Positions 19,114 through 28,282 of a stretch of DNA of 64,000 bases are shown one piece after another (positions within the stretch are counted from its first letter, which is position 1; every line of letters begins with the position of its first letter). The notes beneath the pieces were generated by a model. It did no database searches, was not told the DNA's origin, and worked only from the letters and a program-made list of their open reading frames with translations. Position numbers and translations under genes: made by a program. Where the stretch lies: positions 5,078,001-5,142,000 of the forward strand of contig NZ_LR594671.1 in assembly GCF_901827185.1 (NCBI RefSeq), given 5' to 3'. This stretch comes from Variovorax sp. PBL-E5. Its GTDB lineage: Bacteria; Pseudomonadota; Gammaproteobacteria; Burkholderiales; Burkholderiaceae_C.

Positions 19114-22100
19114 TCACAACCCCTCCGGGCACGAGAACTCGCGCAGCTCGCGCAGGCGGATCGGATGCTGCACGCTGTTGGTCGTGACTTCGAAGCGCGC
19201 CTTGCGCGCGCCGATCTGGAAGGTGATGAAGAACTTCTCGGGCGCGTCACCGGCCTCGAGCTGGCCGCCATCGAGCACGCGGAACAGGGCCCAGGGGCCG
19301 TCCACCGCCAGGCCCGAGGGGCCGCTGGCCGAGGGTGGGCTGACCTGCACGCGCACCTGGTTGCTGCCCTTGGGGCCGGGCCACTGCACCGCCATCGGCA
19401 CCACCGGGCCGTGCGAGTACTTCACCAGCTGGCCGTCGACGTCGAGGATGAATTGCGTGATGGTCTCGTCCATCTCGACCGGCTTGAAGTCCAGGCGCAT
19501 GGCCGGCGTGCGGCCGGCGGCGCGGAAGAAGATGTCCTTGATGCGCGCGGCGCGCTCGAACTGTGCGAGCGCCTGCGTGGTGACGGCTGCGCGCTCGGCC
19601 ACCGGCTTGTAGCGCCAGGGCTTGGTGCTGGTGTCGACCAGCGCGGCCAGGCGCTTCTGGAAGAAGTCGTCCATCAGCCCGCCGGGGCCGAACATCTGGC
19701 CGAAGTCCTCGGGCAGCACGTCGCGGCTGCTGCCGGGCACGAAGGGATAGCGGCCGGCGATCGCACGGTTGCAGAAGTCGGTGACCGGGCGCAGGTCTTG
19801 GCTCAGGTTGCCGCGCTCGGCCACGCTGGCCTGCGTGGCGCCGGCCTGGCTGAGGTTCTCGACCATCGAGCGCACGGGCTCGGGCAGGCGGCCGGCATCG
19901 GACTTGAGCTTGCCCGCGACGTCGCCGGGCGGCGGCGAGGTCCGCGCCTTGACGGCCGTGTCGACCGCGGTGAGGTACACGTAGACCTCGTTGAAGAGCT
20001 TGAGCGCATCGTCGATCGGCGCCGGCTGGCCCGGCGCGACCGCGGTGACGAGGCGGCGCAGCGGCTCGAAGCGGTCGTCGACGATGCTCTCGATGCGCTT
20101 GCCCGGCGCGACCGCCTTGTTGGTGTCGCCGCCGAACAGATCTTCCAGGCCCTTGCGCGTATTGCGCACGGTCTCGGTGGCCTTGCTGACCGCGTCCTTG
20201 GTCGTTTCGGCGGGGATCAGCGTGGTCTGCTTGACGACCGCGCGCAGGAAGTTGGCCAGCGGCGAGTCGACGCCCGAGAGGATGCGCGCGGTCTCGATGT
20301 TCTTCTCCAGCCCGGTGGCGCGCACCAGGCGCACGTCGGCCAGCATCGCTTCCCAGACCTTCACGTACTCCTCGAGGTAGAGCCGGCGCACGCGGTCGGT
20401 CAGCGCGCCGAGCTGGGCCGCATCGCGCAGCTTGTCGGCCACGCCGCGGTCCTGGCCGAGCACCCACGGGTCTTCCTGCGCCAGCAGCGCGGTCTGCACC
20501 GTGACCGCGTTCTGGAAACGCTTGTGGTAGCCGTCGTAGGTGAACATGCCCGGCACGCCCTCGATCAGCGGCTTGCCGCTGATGCGCTCGAACACCAGCG
20601 GCGCCGACGGCCCGGCCGCGGTGGCGATGCTGAAGGGCGGCACGTCGCTGCCCAGGCGCTGGCGCTTGAGGCGGCTGAAGACGCGCTGCTCCAGCGGATA
20701 GCTGGCCAGCACCGCGCGCACGTTGCGCACCAGGTTCTCGTCCATCTTGAGCGGCGAGCGCGGCGGGCCTTGCGCGATCAGCACGTCGAGCTGGTCTTCG
20801 AGCAGCTTGCGCTGGTCCTCGGGAACGCCGCGGTCCAGACTGCGGGCCCAGTCGAGCGTGATCCAGGCCTTGAGCGCCTCGGCATCGAAGTGCTCGGGCT
20901 GGTTGAGCATCAGGTAGGTCTTGAGCGCCTCGTAGCTGAATTCGAGGTTGTCCTTCTGCGCGGTGCGCAGCTGGTCCTCGATGCGCTTGGCGAGCTGCGG
21001 CAGGAAGGCCTCGTTGAGCGCGCGCTGGTGCGCCAGCATGGCGGCGGCATCGAGCTTGTCGCCCTGGTAGAGGCCGAGCGTCATCGACAACGGCGGATCG
21101 CCCTCGCGGTTCTCGGGCGCGCGCCAGATGTTGCGCAGGCCCTGCAGCACGGGCGCGACCTCGACCAGGTTCTGCACGCGCGCCGGCAGTGCCGCCAGCG
21201 TCTGGCGTGCCGGCTCGATGCGCGCCTCGACCGCATGCAGGTACGCCAGGTTGCGCCAGCTGCTGTAGCCCCAGCCCGCGAGCAGCGCGACGGTGACCAG
21301 CGTCATCGCCGTCACCGCGGCCAGCCGCACGGCATGGCGCCGGCGTTCGAGCTTGACGTCGGCGCCGGCCAGCCGCTGCTCGGGGAACACCACGTCGCGC
21401 AGCAGCGACGTGAGGAAGTAGCTGCGGCCGCTGCTCTTCTGCGGCGGCAGCATCGCGCGCTCGAGGCCGAAGCTGCGCGCGAGGCTGCCCATCACGCGGT
21501 CGATCGGGCTGCCTTCCTGCGTGCCGCTGGTGAAGTAGACGCCACGCACCCACGGCGGCTGCGCGAAGCGCGAGCCGGTGAAGACCTGGTCGAGCAGATC
21601 GGACAACAGCGGCCCGACGGCGCCGAACTGCGCCGGGAAGCCGAAGATCGCAGCGCGCCGCGTGCCGTCGGTCTCGCGCTGCATGCGCGCGATCAGGCCG
21701 TCGTTGACGCGCGCGTGCAGCAGGGCGAACTCGCGCTGGAAGGCCGCGCCGAGCCCGGCTTCGTCGACCTGCGCGCTTTCCTCGACCGGCAGCGTGAAGC
21801 CGAAGACCTGCGCGCGCTGTTCCTTGCCGAGGTCGGCAAAGTATTCGCCGAAGCCGTAGAGCAGATCGCTCTTGGTCACCAGCACGTAGACCGGCAGCCG
21901 CGTGGTGAGCTTGGCATCGAGCTCCAGCAGGCGCGCGCGGATCGAGGCCGCGAGCGAGGTGCGCGCCTCGGCGCCCTGGCTCAGCAGGTCGGCCACGCTG
22001 ACGGTGAGGAACACGCCGTTGAGCGGGCGCCGCGGACGCACCTTCTTCAACAGGCCGAGAAAGCCTTCCCATGCGCTCTTGTCCTCGGCCTCGTGGCTGT

Positions 22101-22713
22101 CCTGCGTGGTGTAGCGGCCGGCGGTGTCGATCAGCACCGCGTCGTCGGTGAACCACCAGTCGCAGTTGCGCGTGCCGCCGACGCCGCGGATCGCGCCGGG
22201 GCCGAACTTGTCGGCCAGCGGGAACGAGAGGCCGGAGTTGACCAGCGCCGTGGTCTTGCCCGCGCCCGGCGCGCCGATGAAGACGTACCACGGCAGGTCG
22301 TAGAGATAGCTGCCGCCCGACAGCGAAAGCCAGTCGCGCCAGCCGGGTTTGCGGCCGGCCGCATGCAGACGCATCTGCTTGAGCGTGGCGACCGCTTCGG
22401 TGAAGCGCGTGCTGAGGATCTTCTGCTCGCCGTTGTCGGCCTGCGCGGCGGGCTGCGACGCGGGCGCCTTCATCAGGCCTTCGGTCAGGTGCCGGCTCGC
22501 CTTGCGCGCACGCCAGCGCCGCCACAGCGCGCGCAGGACCACGATCAACACGATGACGCCGATCAGCACGGCGCGCGCCATCTCGCTGTCGAGCGGCGCC
22601 AGCGCGCCGATGCGGATCAGCGGCCCGACCCACCAGATCAGGATCGCGATGACGAGCAGCGCGAGCGCGGTGAGCAGCAGCGGACTGAACAGCCAGCCGA
22701 ACAGCTTCTTCAT
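19114..22713 (-). CDS. tssM: TssM / IcmF, inner-membrane core protein of type VI secretion
   Basis: TssM forms, with TssL and TssJ, the membrane complex that spans the envelope and docks the baseplate. The 1199-residue product has two N-terminal membrane helices (LLLTALALLVIAILIWWV at about 11-28, and AVLIGVIVLIVVLRAL at about 48-63). A cytoplasmic NTPase-like domain follows with Walker A GAPGAGKTT near residue 145 and the LIDTAGRYTTQD motif near 190. A third helix (MTLVTVALLAGWGYSSW, about 470) leads into the long periplasmic domain with a C-terminal beta region. Length is normal. ATG 22713 overlaps the tssL stop by 4 bases (ATGA). The periplasmic lipoprotein partner TssJ is not encoded in the window. 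Confidence 0.96.
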   Translation of the reverse strand: MKKLFGWLFSPLLLTALALLVIAILIWWVGPLIRIGALAPLDSEMARAVLIGVIVLIVVLRALWRRWRARKASRHLTEGLMKAPASQPAAQADNGEQKILSTRFTEAVATLKQMRLHAAGRKPGWRDWLSLSGGSYLYDLPWYVFIGAPGAGKTTALVNSGLSFPLADKFGPGAIRGVGGTRNCDWWFTDDAVLIDTAGRYTTQDSHEAEDKSAWEGFLGLLKKVRPRRPLNGVFLTVSVADLLSQGAEARTSLAASIRARLLELDAKLTTRLPVYVLVTKSDLLYGFGEYFADLGKEQRAQVFGFTLPVEESAQVDEAGLGAAFQREFALLHARVNDGLIARMQRETDGTRRAAIFGFPAQFGAVGPLLSDLLDQVFTGSRFAQPPWVRGVYFTSGTQEGSPIDRVMGSLARSFGLERAMLPPQKSSGRSYFLTSLLRDVVFPEQRLAGADVKLERRRHAVRLAAVTAMTLVTVALLAGWGYSSWRNLAYLHAVEARIEPARQTLAALPARVQNLVEVAPVLQGLRNIWRAPENREGDPPLSMTLGLYQGDKLDAAAMLAHQRALNEAFLPQLAKRIEDQLRTAQKDNLEFSYEALKTYLMLNQPEHFDAEALKAWITLDWARSLDRGVPEDQRKLLEDQLDVLIAQGPPRSPLKMDENLVRNVRAVLASYPLEQRVFSRLKRQRLGSDVPPFSIATAAGPSAPLVFERISGKPLIEGVPGMFTYDGYHKRFQNAVTVQTALLAQEDPWVLGQDRGVADKLRDAAQLGALTDRVRRLYLEEYVKVWEAMLADVRLVRATGLEKNIETARILSGVDSPLANFLRAVVKQTTLIPAETTKDAVSKATETVRNTRKGLEDLFGGDTNKAVAPGKRIESIVDDRFEPLRRLVTAVAPGQPAPIDDALKLFNEVYVYLTAVDTAVKARTSPPPGDVAGKLKSDAGRLPEPVRSMVENLSQAGATQASVAERGNLSQDLRPVTDFCNRAIAGRYPFVPGSSRDVLPEDFGQMFGPGGLMDDFFQKRLAALVDTSTKPWRYKPVAERAAVTTQALAQFERAARIKDIFFRAAGRTPAMRLDFKPVEMDETITQFILDVDGQLVKYSHGPVVPMAVQWPGPKGSNQVRVQVSPPSASGPSGLAVDGPWALFRVLDGGQLEAGDAPEKFFITFQIGARKARFEVTTNSVQHPIRLRELREFSCPEGL

Positions 22714-24035
22714 CGCTTCACCTCCGCGAGATCGGCGGCCACGCGCTCGGGCGGACTGAGCAGCACGATGTCGACGCGGCGGTTGCGCGCGCGGCCGGCC
22801 GGCGTGTCGTTGCCGGCGATCGGCTCGGCATCGGCCTTGCCGTCGGAGCGCATGCGCGCGGGATCGACCAGCGTCGACAGCGCGCCCTTCACCGCATCGG
22901 CGCGCGCGGCGGACAGATGCCAGTTGGACGGATAGCGCATCGAGCGGATCGGCTGGTTGTCGGAATGGCCGGTGATCAGCACATCGCCCTTGACCTCGGC
23001 CAGTGCCTGGCCAATGCGGTTCAGCACCGGCAGCGACTGCGCCATCGGCTCGGCGCTGCCGGAGCCGAAGAAGCTGTCGCCGCGCAGGCGCACCGTGCTG
23101 CGGTCGGCCTCGTCGGTCACGGTGACCAGGCCCTGCTTGATCTCGGGCTCGAGGAATTTCGCGAGCCGCGGCGCCTTGGCCATCACCGCCGGCGGCGCGA
23201 TCTGGACGTTGGGCACGCGCAGGCTCGAAACCGCCGCGTAGGTGGCATCGGAGCGGTTGTTGAGCGAGATCCTGAGGCCGAACCACGCGAGCGCCAGCAA
23301 GAGCAGGAAGCCGACCGCGAACACCCACAGCGGCAGCGACTCGCGCAGCCGCGCCGTGCCCGCGGCCTGGCCGCGCCAGTGCGGCGAGAGCTCGGCCTCG
23401 GGCGCGGGCCGGTCCTTGGCGATCAGGTCGGCCAGGCGCTGGCGCACGGTGTCGAGCTGCGCGCGACCGTTCTCGACCACGCGATAGCGGCCTTCGAAGC
23501 CGAGCGCAAGCACGCTGTAGATCAGCTCCAGCAGCTGGCGGTGCGTGGGCACGTCCTGCGCGAGCTTGGCCAGGAGCTGGAACACCTTCTCGCCGCCCCA
23601 GGTCTCGTTGTGGAACTGCACCAGCAGGCTCTGCTTGTTCCAGCCGGCCTGCACGCCCCAGGGCGTGTTGGCCACGGCCTCGTCGAGCGCGGTGCACAGC
23701 ACGTAGCGCGCGGCCAGCACCGATTCGTTGGCGACGCCGGCGCGGCGCGCGTCGGCATCGAACTGGTTGACGGCCTCGGCGGTGGAGGCGCGCAGCGCCT
23801 GCACGTCGCGCGGCTGCACGAGGTTGCGCAGCTTGCCGATCAGCACCAGCAGCTTGCCCGCGGCCGACACCAGCGGGTTGAGCAGGCCGAGTTCACCGAG
23901 TTCGCCGGCCACGGCATCGCCGCCGCCCAGCTGCGTCGGCGGCACCGCGGCCGCGCCGCCGCCCGGCGCGCGCGGCTTGGGCTTGATGACCGTGCGCTCG
24001 GATTCGTAGGCGGCAAAGGGGTCGGGCGTGGTCAT
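22710..24035 (-). CDS. tssL: TssL / DotU with C-terminal OmpA-like domain
   Basis: TssL is the second inner-membrane core protein; its cytoplasmic hook contacts the baseplate. The 441-residue product is the long 'evolved' form. It has a cytoplasmic DotU domain at about 45-225 (VLCTALDEAVANTPWG, SLLVQFHNETWGGEKVFQLL) and one membrane helix at about 235-254. A periplasmic OmpA/MotB-type peptidoglycan-binding domain follows at about 315-425 (ITGHSDNQPI, NWHLSAARADAV, RARNRRVDIVLL). The OmpA part lets TssL itself bind the cell wall. It overlaps both neighbours, tssK and tssM, by 4 bases, so the three are translationally coupled. Confidence 0.96.
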   Translation of the reverse strand: MTTPDPFAAYESERTVIKPKPRAPGGGAAAVPPTQLGGGDAVAGELGELGLLNPLVSAAGKLLVLIGKLRNLVQPRDVQALRASTAEAVNQFDADARRAGVANESVLAARYVLCTALDEAVANTPWGVQAGWNKQSLLVQFHNETWGGEKVFQLLAKLAQDVPTHRQLLELIYSVLALGFEGRYRVVENGRAQLDTVRQRLADLIAKDRPAPEAELSPHWRGQAAGTARLRESLPLWVFAVGFLLLLALAWFGLRISLNNRSDATYAAVSSLRVPNVQIAPPAVMAKAPRLAKFLEPEIKQGLVTVTDEADRSTVRLRGDSFFGSGSAEPMAQSLPVLNRIGQALAEVKGDVLITGHSDNQPIRSMRYPSNWHLSAARADAVKGALSTLVDPARMRSDGKADAEPIAGNDTPAGRARNRRVDIVLLSPPERVAADLAEVKR

Positions 24036-25363
24036 GATCTGATGGCCCAGAACGCGAGGTCCAAACCAGGGAAGTCGCCTGCGATGTGCATCGCGACGCC
24101 GCCCGACTGTTCGAGCTGGCGCCAGAGATCGCTGCTGCGCGTCTCGAGCTCGAAGTAGTTGGCGCCGGTGTGGAACGGAATCTGCCGCGGCGCGACCGGC
24201 ATCGGCGTCAGCGTGACGCCGGGCAGCGCGAGATTGACGAGGTCGCGGATGCGCTCGACCGGCCCGATCTTGACCTGCGTCGGAAAGCGCGCGCGCAGCG
24301 CCTCGCTCGGCATCTGCGCATTGACCGCGAGAACGAAAGTCGCGTTGCGCTGCAGCTCGACATCGGGGATCACCGCCACGCGCACACCGTGCTTGCGGTC
24401 GTGCAACTCGATGCGGATGGCCGACTGTTCGAGCACCATCGACAGGCTGCGCCGCAGGTCGTCCATCACGGGACGAAAACTCAGCGCGAGGTCGTCATGG
24501 ATGTAGGGACCGAAGCGCGTGACGCGCCGCGCATCGCGAAAGGTCGCGAGATCGCCGGCCAGCGCCAGGGCGTGTTCGAAGAAGCGCTGCGGATGCAGCA
24601 TCGCGCTTCGGGCCATGTGCGCGAACACGGCCTCGTTGCGATTGACTGTCTGCAGCAGCATGAAGTCGGCGATCTCGGCCACGCCGCCGGTGCCGCCCTG
24701 CGTCATGCGCCCGGCCAGCGCCTCGCCACGCTGGCGCAAGAGGCCCAGCAGTTCGTCGAGCCAGGCACGGATGACCGCATGGCCGGCGACGTCGAGCAAG
24801 GGCGGCAGCAGCGCACGGTCGAGCTGCACCTGGTTGTCGACGCGGCGCTCGACCACGCGCGTGACGTTGAGGGTGGTCCAGGCATCGGTGGCGTCGCCGG
24901 CGCGCATCAGGCGCGTGTGCAGCGTGCCGAGCTGCAGCGTCGCGGTGCGCTCGCCGGCGGTGTTGGAGTCGGGCACCTCGGATTCGAGCACGCGGTGCCG
25001 CACCAGGTCTTCGTAGGCTTCGGCATCGGCCTCGCGCGCGCCGGCACGGCGCAGCGGCAGCGCCAGCACCACCGGCTCGTCGCGCATCGTGGACGGGATC
25101 TCGATCGGCTCGGGCAGCGGATCGACCGCCGGCATGTCGAACACCGTGCCGTCGCCGAACAGGCCGACCGCGCGCACCAGCGCCAGCTTGCCGAGCGACA
25201 GCGCAGCGGCATCGATCTCGAGCTCGGCAAAGCCCCAGGCATAGGGCGTGGTGCTTCGCAACAGCAGGTGCCGCGCATGGTCGGCATGGCGCTCGCTTTG
25301 CTGCAGGTGCTGGGGTTGCAGCAGCATCCCCTCGCTCCAAACCACTTTAGTACGCCAACTCAT
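24032..25363 (-). CDS. tssK: TssK, type VI secretion baseplate-membrane adaptor
   Basis: TssK trimers connect the baseplate to the TssM-TssL membrane complex; the fold is related to phage receptor-binding proteins. The 443-residue product has the unmistakable start KVVWSEGMLLQPQHLQQSER. Inside are RVVERRVDNQVQLDRALLPPLL (residues about 170) and a C-terminal YFELETRSSDLWRQLEQSGGVA motif. It is the first gene of the tssK-tssL-tssM-tagF-kinase operon. In most clusters tssJ precedes tssK, but here the next gene upstream is a divergent Crp/Fnr-type regulator, 160 bases away. Confidence 0.96.
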   Translation of the reverse strand: MSWRTKVVWSEGMLLQPQHLQQSERHADHARHLLLRSTTPYAWGFAELEIDAAALSLGKLALVRAVGLFGDGTVFDMPAVDPLPEPIEIPSTMRDEPVVLALPLRRAGAREADAEAYEDLVRHRVLESEVPDSNTAGERTATLQLGTLHTRLMRAGDATDAWTTLNVTRVVERRVDNQVQLDRALLPPLLDVAGHAVIRAWLDELLGLLRQRGEALAGRMTQGGTGGVAEIADFMLLQTVNRNEAVFAHMARSAMLHPQRFFEHALALAGDLATFRDARRVTRFGPYIHDDLALSFRPVMDDLRRSLSMVLEQSAIRIELHDRKHGVRVAVIPDVELQRNATFVLAVNAQMPSEALRARFPTQVKIGPVERIRDLVNLALPGVTLTPMPVAPRQIPFHTGANYFELETRSSDLWRQLEQSGGVAMHIAGDFPGLDLAFWAIRS

Positions 25364-25523
25364 CCGCGCTCCGTCGACGGCAGGGAAATCCCCGCCTGAA
25401 TGGAAACATCTAGTTTCCGGCGCGGGGGTGCGGCGGCAAATCTGGCGAATGGCCTAGGGCGGTGTGGCGGCCTAGTGCGAAGGGGTTAGGTGATGGCGCG
25501 GCCGGTGTACGCTTTCGGGGCCG
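25364..25523. promoter_or_regulatory. Divergent intergenic region tssK / Crp-family regulator
   Basis: This 160-base gap must hold the tssK operon promoter and the promoter of the regulator. It contains a direct repeat, GGCCTAGGGCG at 25451-25461 and GGCCTAGTGCG at 25469-25479, with starts 18 bases apart. It lies 45-73 bases before the regulator's ATG and could be an operator. I find no convincing TTGACA/TATAAT pair and no canonical Crp or Fnr palindrome. Assignment of the repeat as an operator is inference. Confidence 0.35.
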
Positions 25524-26198
25524 ATGAGCATCTACGCGACCTGGGACGGTTCCCTCCAATGCACCCGGCCCTGGCTCGATGCCCGGGGCCTGGGCGAGCG
25601 CGTGTGGGTGCCGGCCGGCACCACGCTCAGCGAAGCGCAGGCCGTGCACGGCCACTTCCATCTGATCCGCGCCGGCTACATCAGCGCGACCATGGCGCGC
25701 GCCAACGGCGCGCCGCTGCTGCTGGAGATCCTCGGACCGGGCACGCTGTTCGGCGCCGGCCCGGCCTTCGAGCGCAGCCCGCGCTTCGCGACCACCTTCG
25801 CGATCACCGATTGCACGCTGGACTGTTTCGACGCGGCCACGGTCGAATCCGCATTCGGCACGCGGCCCGAACTCGCGGTCGCGCTGATCCGCCTCATGAA
25901 CGTCACGCAGCGCTCGCTGGCCCGCAAGCTGATGCGCTTCACCTCGTCGACGCCGGAAGAACGGCTGCTCGAACTGCTGGCGCGCGTGTCGCGCGTCGAG
26001 CAATTGCAGAACCCGCGGCGCGGTCGGCCCCAGGTGCATCTCACGCACGACCAGCTGGCGGCGATGTCGGGCCTGTCGCGCGTGACCGTCACGCGCACGC
26101 TCAAGAAGCTGGCGACGCAGGGCCTGGTGCAGACCCAGCCCGGACACGTCGAGGTGCTGCGGCCCGACCTGCTGGAGCGCAGGGTCGAGGGCCTTTAG
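25524..26198 (+). CDS. Crp/Fnr-family transcriptional regulator
   Basis: The 224-residue product has an N-terminal cyclic-nucleotide-binding-type beta barrel (GERVWVPAGTTLSEAQ, LEILGPGTLFGAGPAF) and a dimer helix around 120-140. The C-terminal winged helix-turn-helix (LTHDQLAAMSGLSRVTVTRTLKKL) lies at about residues 168-192. The barrel lacks the Arg-Ser pair that binds cAMP and has no N-terminal Cys cluster for an iron-sulfur centre, so the ligand is unknown. It reads away from the T6SS operon and towards the prephenate-dehydratase-like, amidase and binding-protein genes. Either side could be its target; the downstream operon is the closer functional fit. Confidence 0.88.
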   Translation: MSIYATWDGSLQCTRPWLDARGLGERVWVPAGTTLSEAQAVHGHFHLIRAGYISATMARANGAPLLLEILGPGTLFGAGPAFERSPRFATTFAITDCTLDCFDAATVESAFGTRPELAVALIRLMNVTQRSLARKLMRFTSSTPEERLLELLARVSRVEQLQNPRRGRPQVHLTHDQLAAMSGLSRVTVTRTLKKLATQGLVQTQPGHVEVLRPDLLERRVEGL

Positions 26199-26205
26199 TG
26201 CGAAA

Positions 26206-26225
26206 CCTGTATCTGCGGATACAGG
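26206..26225. promoter_or_regulatory. Perfect 8-bp inverted repeat between regulator and next gene
   Basis: CCTGTATC-TGCG-GATACAGG lies eight bases after the regulator stop and 32 bases before the next ATG. There is no T-run after it, so it is a weak candidate terminator. Its symmetric shape and its position close to a promoter make it a possible operator for the neighbouring Crp/Fnr-type protein. Confidence 0.45.
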
Positions 26226-26257
26226 CCCTTGCCGGACCGTGCTCTTAGAGTCGGGCC

Positions 26258-26839
26258 ATGAAGACCTTCGCCACGCTGGGCCCGGCCGGCAGCAACCACG
26301 ACCTGAACACGCAGCGCTACATCGACTTCCACGGCCTGCAGGGCGCGAAGATCGTCTACGTGAGCCACTTCTTCGATGCGCTGGAGATGATGCGCGCCGG
26401 CACGGTGGACTTCACCATCCAGGTCTGCGCGCATCCGGACGTGGCGCTGACGATCGAGCGCCATCACACCGAGATCTTCCTGGTCGACAGCTTCATCGGC
26501 ACCACCAAGGCGATGGGCGTGCTCACGCGCAGCGATGTCGCCGAGCCGAAATCGCTCGGCTACATGGTCGCGACGCGCGGCTACTTCGACACCTCGCGCT
26601 GGGAGACGCGGCTGGAGCAGGTCTCCAATTCGGCGGTGGCGCAAGGCCTGCTCGAACATCGCTACGACTCGGGCTTCACCGCGATCGAGCTGGCCGCGCA
26701 GCACCCGGGCCGATTCCGCATCGACCAGGTGATCGGCGAGGTCGACGTGGTGTGGCTGGTCTACGGCAAGCGCCGGCTGAACCGCGGCACGCTGCTGGCG
26801 TGGAAGGATGCGCCGGTCCATGCCGAGCTGCATGCGTGA
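26258..26839 (+). CDS. Prephenate-dehydratase-like domain protein
   Basis: The 193-residue product resembles the catalytic domain of prephenate dehydratase (periplasmic-binding-protein-like fold). It starts FATLGPAGSNHDLNTQRYI, compare the family's LGPxGT start, and has ALEMMRAGTVDFTIQV where dehydratases have the 'xxVxxGxxDYGVVP' segment. The length fits a lone catalytic domain with no ACT regulatory domain. The usual TRF motif near the end is not seen, so it may not be a true dehydratase. BacA-like prephenate decarboxylases and amino-acid-binding relatives share this fold. Its stop overlaps the amidase start (TGATG), so the two are coupled. Function in this operon is unknown; a role in handling an aromatic or amide substrate is possible. 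Confidence 0.6.
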   Translation: MKTFATLGPAGSNHDLNTQRYIDFHGLQGAKIVYVSHFFDALEMMRAGTVDFTIQVCAHPDVALTIERHHTEIFLVDSFIGTTKAMGVLTRSDVAEPKSLGYMVATRGYFDTSRWETRLEQVSNSAVAQGLLEHRYDSGFTAIELAAQHPGRFRIDQVIGEVDVVWLVYGKRRLNRGTLLAWKDAPVHAELHA

Positions 26840-28263
26840 TGGACGCGGACGCGCTCGTGCGTTGTTCGGCCACCGAGTTGGTCGCCGCGGTGCGCGCGCG
26901 ACAGGTCAGCGCATCGGCCGTGGTGCGTGCGTTCCTCGATCGCACCGATCGCATCGAGCCTCGCCTCAATACCTGCGTCACGCGCACCGACGAGCTCGCG
27001 CTGCAGGCGGCGCACCGCGTCGATGCGCGGATCGCCGAAGGCCATGATCCTGGCGCGCTGGCCGGACTGCCGGTCAGCGTGAAGGACCTGATCGCGGTCG
27101 GCGGCGTGCGCCAGACCTTCGGCTCGTGGGCCTTTGCCGACCATGTCGCGCGCGAGGATGCGTCGGCCGTGGCGCGGCTGCGCGCGGCCGGCGCCTGCAT
27201 CACCGGCAAGACCACCACCAGCGAACTCGGTTCGAAGGCGGTCGGCGACGCGCCGCTGACCGGCATCACGCGCAATCCATGGAACCCGGCGCGCACGCCC
27301 GGCGGTTCGAGCGCCGGCGCCGCGGCCGGCGTGGCCGCCGGGCTGGTGCCAGCGGCCCTCGGCACCGATGGCGGCGGCTCGCTGCGCATCCCGGCCTCGT
27401 TCTGCGGACTGGTCGGCTTCAAGGCGACGTTCGGGCGTGTGCCGGTGTGGCCGGCCTCGGCAACGCCGGCGCTGGCCCACGTGGGCCCGCTGGCGCGCAG
27501 CGTGGCGGATTGCGCCTTGCTGATGTCGGTGATCGCGGGACACGACGCGCGCGACCCCGGCAGCCTCGCGCTGCCGGTGCCGGACTATGCCGGCGCGGCG
27601 GCCGGACCGGATCCTTCGCCGACGCGCGAATGGCGCATCGGCTGGTGCGAGAACCTCGGTCCCGGCCGCGCGACGGCCGAAGTGCAGGAGCACTGCCGGC
27701 GCGCACTCGACCCGCTGGTCCGCGCCGGCTGCACGGTCGTCACGCTCGATCCGGTCTTCGGTGACGACCCGGCCATCGCATGGAACGCCGAGTTCTACGC
27801 CGGCATCGCATCGCGGCTGCCGAAGCTCGACGACGACGCATCGATCGCGGCCCGCATCGATCCCGCGCTGCGTCGCATGATGCAGGCCAGCCAGGCGCTC
27901 GGCGAGCCGGAGCGGGCGCGCGCCGCGGCGCTGAAGCGCGCGGTCCGGCAACGGGTCGACGCGCTGTTCGACCGCATCGACCTGCTGGCGACGCCGGCCA
28001 CGCCGACCAGCGCGCCGCCGGTCGGCGTCGACGCGCCAGCCGGCCACGAGGGCCGCGGCCCGGTCGACTGGTCCTACTTCACCTACCCCTTCAACCTCAC
28101 CGGGCACCCGGCCCTCTCGCTGCCCGTGGGCCTGGGCGCGGACGGCCTGCCCATCGGGCTGCAGCTGGTCGCGGCGCCGCGCAACGAGCTCGCGCTGCTG
28201 CTGGCCGCGCGAGCCATCGAACGCGCGCACGGCTTCGGCCTGGCTGCCATCGATCGAACATGA
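26839..28263 (+). CDS. Amidase-signature family amidohydrolase
   Basis: The 474-residue product belongs to the amidase signature family (GatA-like enzymes that hydrolyse C-N bonds of amides). The Ser-cisSer-Lys triad is present: Lys82 in LPVSVKD, the GGSSAG serines at 157-158, and nucleophile Ser181 in GTDGGGSLRIPA. The typical FGLVGFKATFGRVP segment follows (here CGLVGFKATFGRVP), and a C-terminal PFNLTGHPALSLPVG motif is present. The start ATG 26839 overlaps the previous stop. No gatB or gatC neighbour is present, so this is a catabolic amidase rather than the tRNA-dependent amidotransferase. A binding protein follows 19 bases downstream, suggesting that the amide is taken up. Confidence 0.93.
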   Translation: MDADALVRCSATELVAAVRARQVSASAVVRAFLDRTDRIEPRLNTCVTRTDELALQAAHRVDARIAEGHDPGALAGLPVSVKDLIAVGGVRQTFGSWAFADHVAREDASAVARLRAAGACITGKTTTSELGSKAVGDAPLTGITRNPWNPARTPGGSSAGAAAGVAAGLVPAALGTDGGGSLRIPASFCGLVGFKATFGRVPVWPASATPALAHVGPLARSVADCALLMSVIAGHDARDPGSLALPVPDYAGAAAGPDPSPTREWRIGWCENLGPGRATAEVQEHCRRALDPLVRAGCTVVTLDPVFGDDPAIAWNAEFYAGIASRLPKLDDDASIAARIDPALRRMMQASQALGEPERARAAALKRAVRQRVDALFDRIDLLATPATPTSAPPVGVDAPAGHEGRGPVDWSYFTYPFNLTGHPALSLPVGLGADGLPIGLQLVAAPRNELALLLAARAIERAHGFGLAAIDRT

Positions 28264-28282
28264 CTTCATCGGGAGACTGCAC

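Noticed and set aside
18892..22935. A plus-strand frame of about 1350 codons opposite tssM
   Set aside because: Shadow of tssM; composition is unlike a folded protein and no ribosome site is seen.
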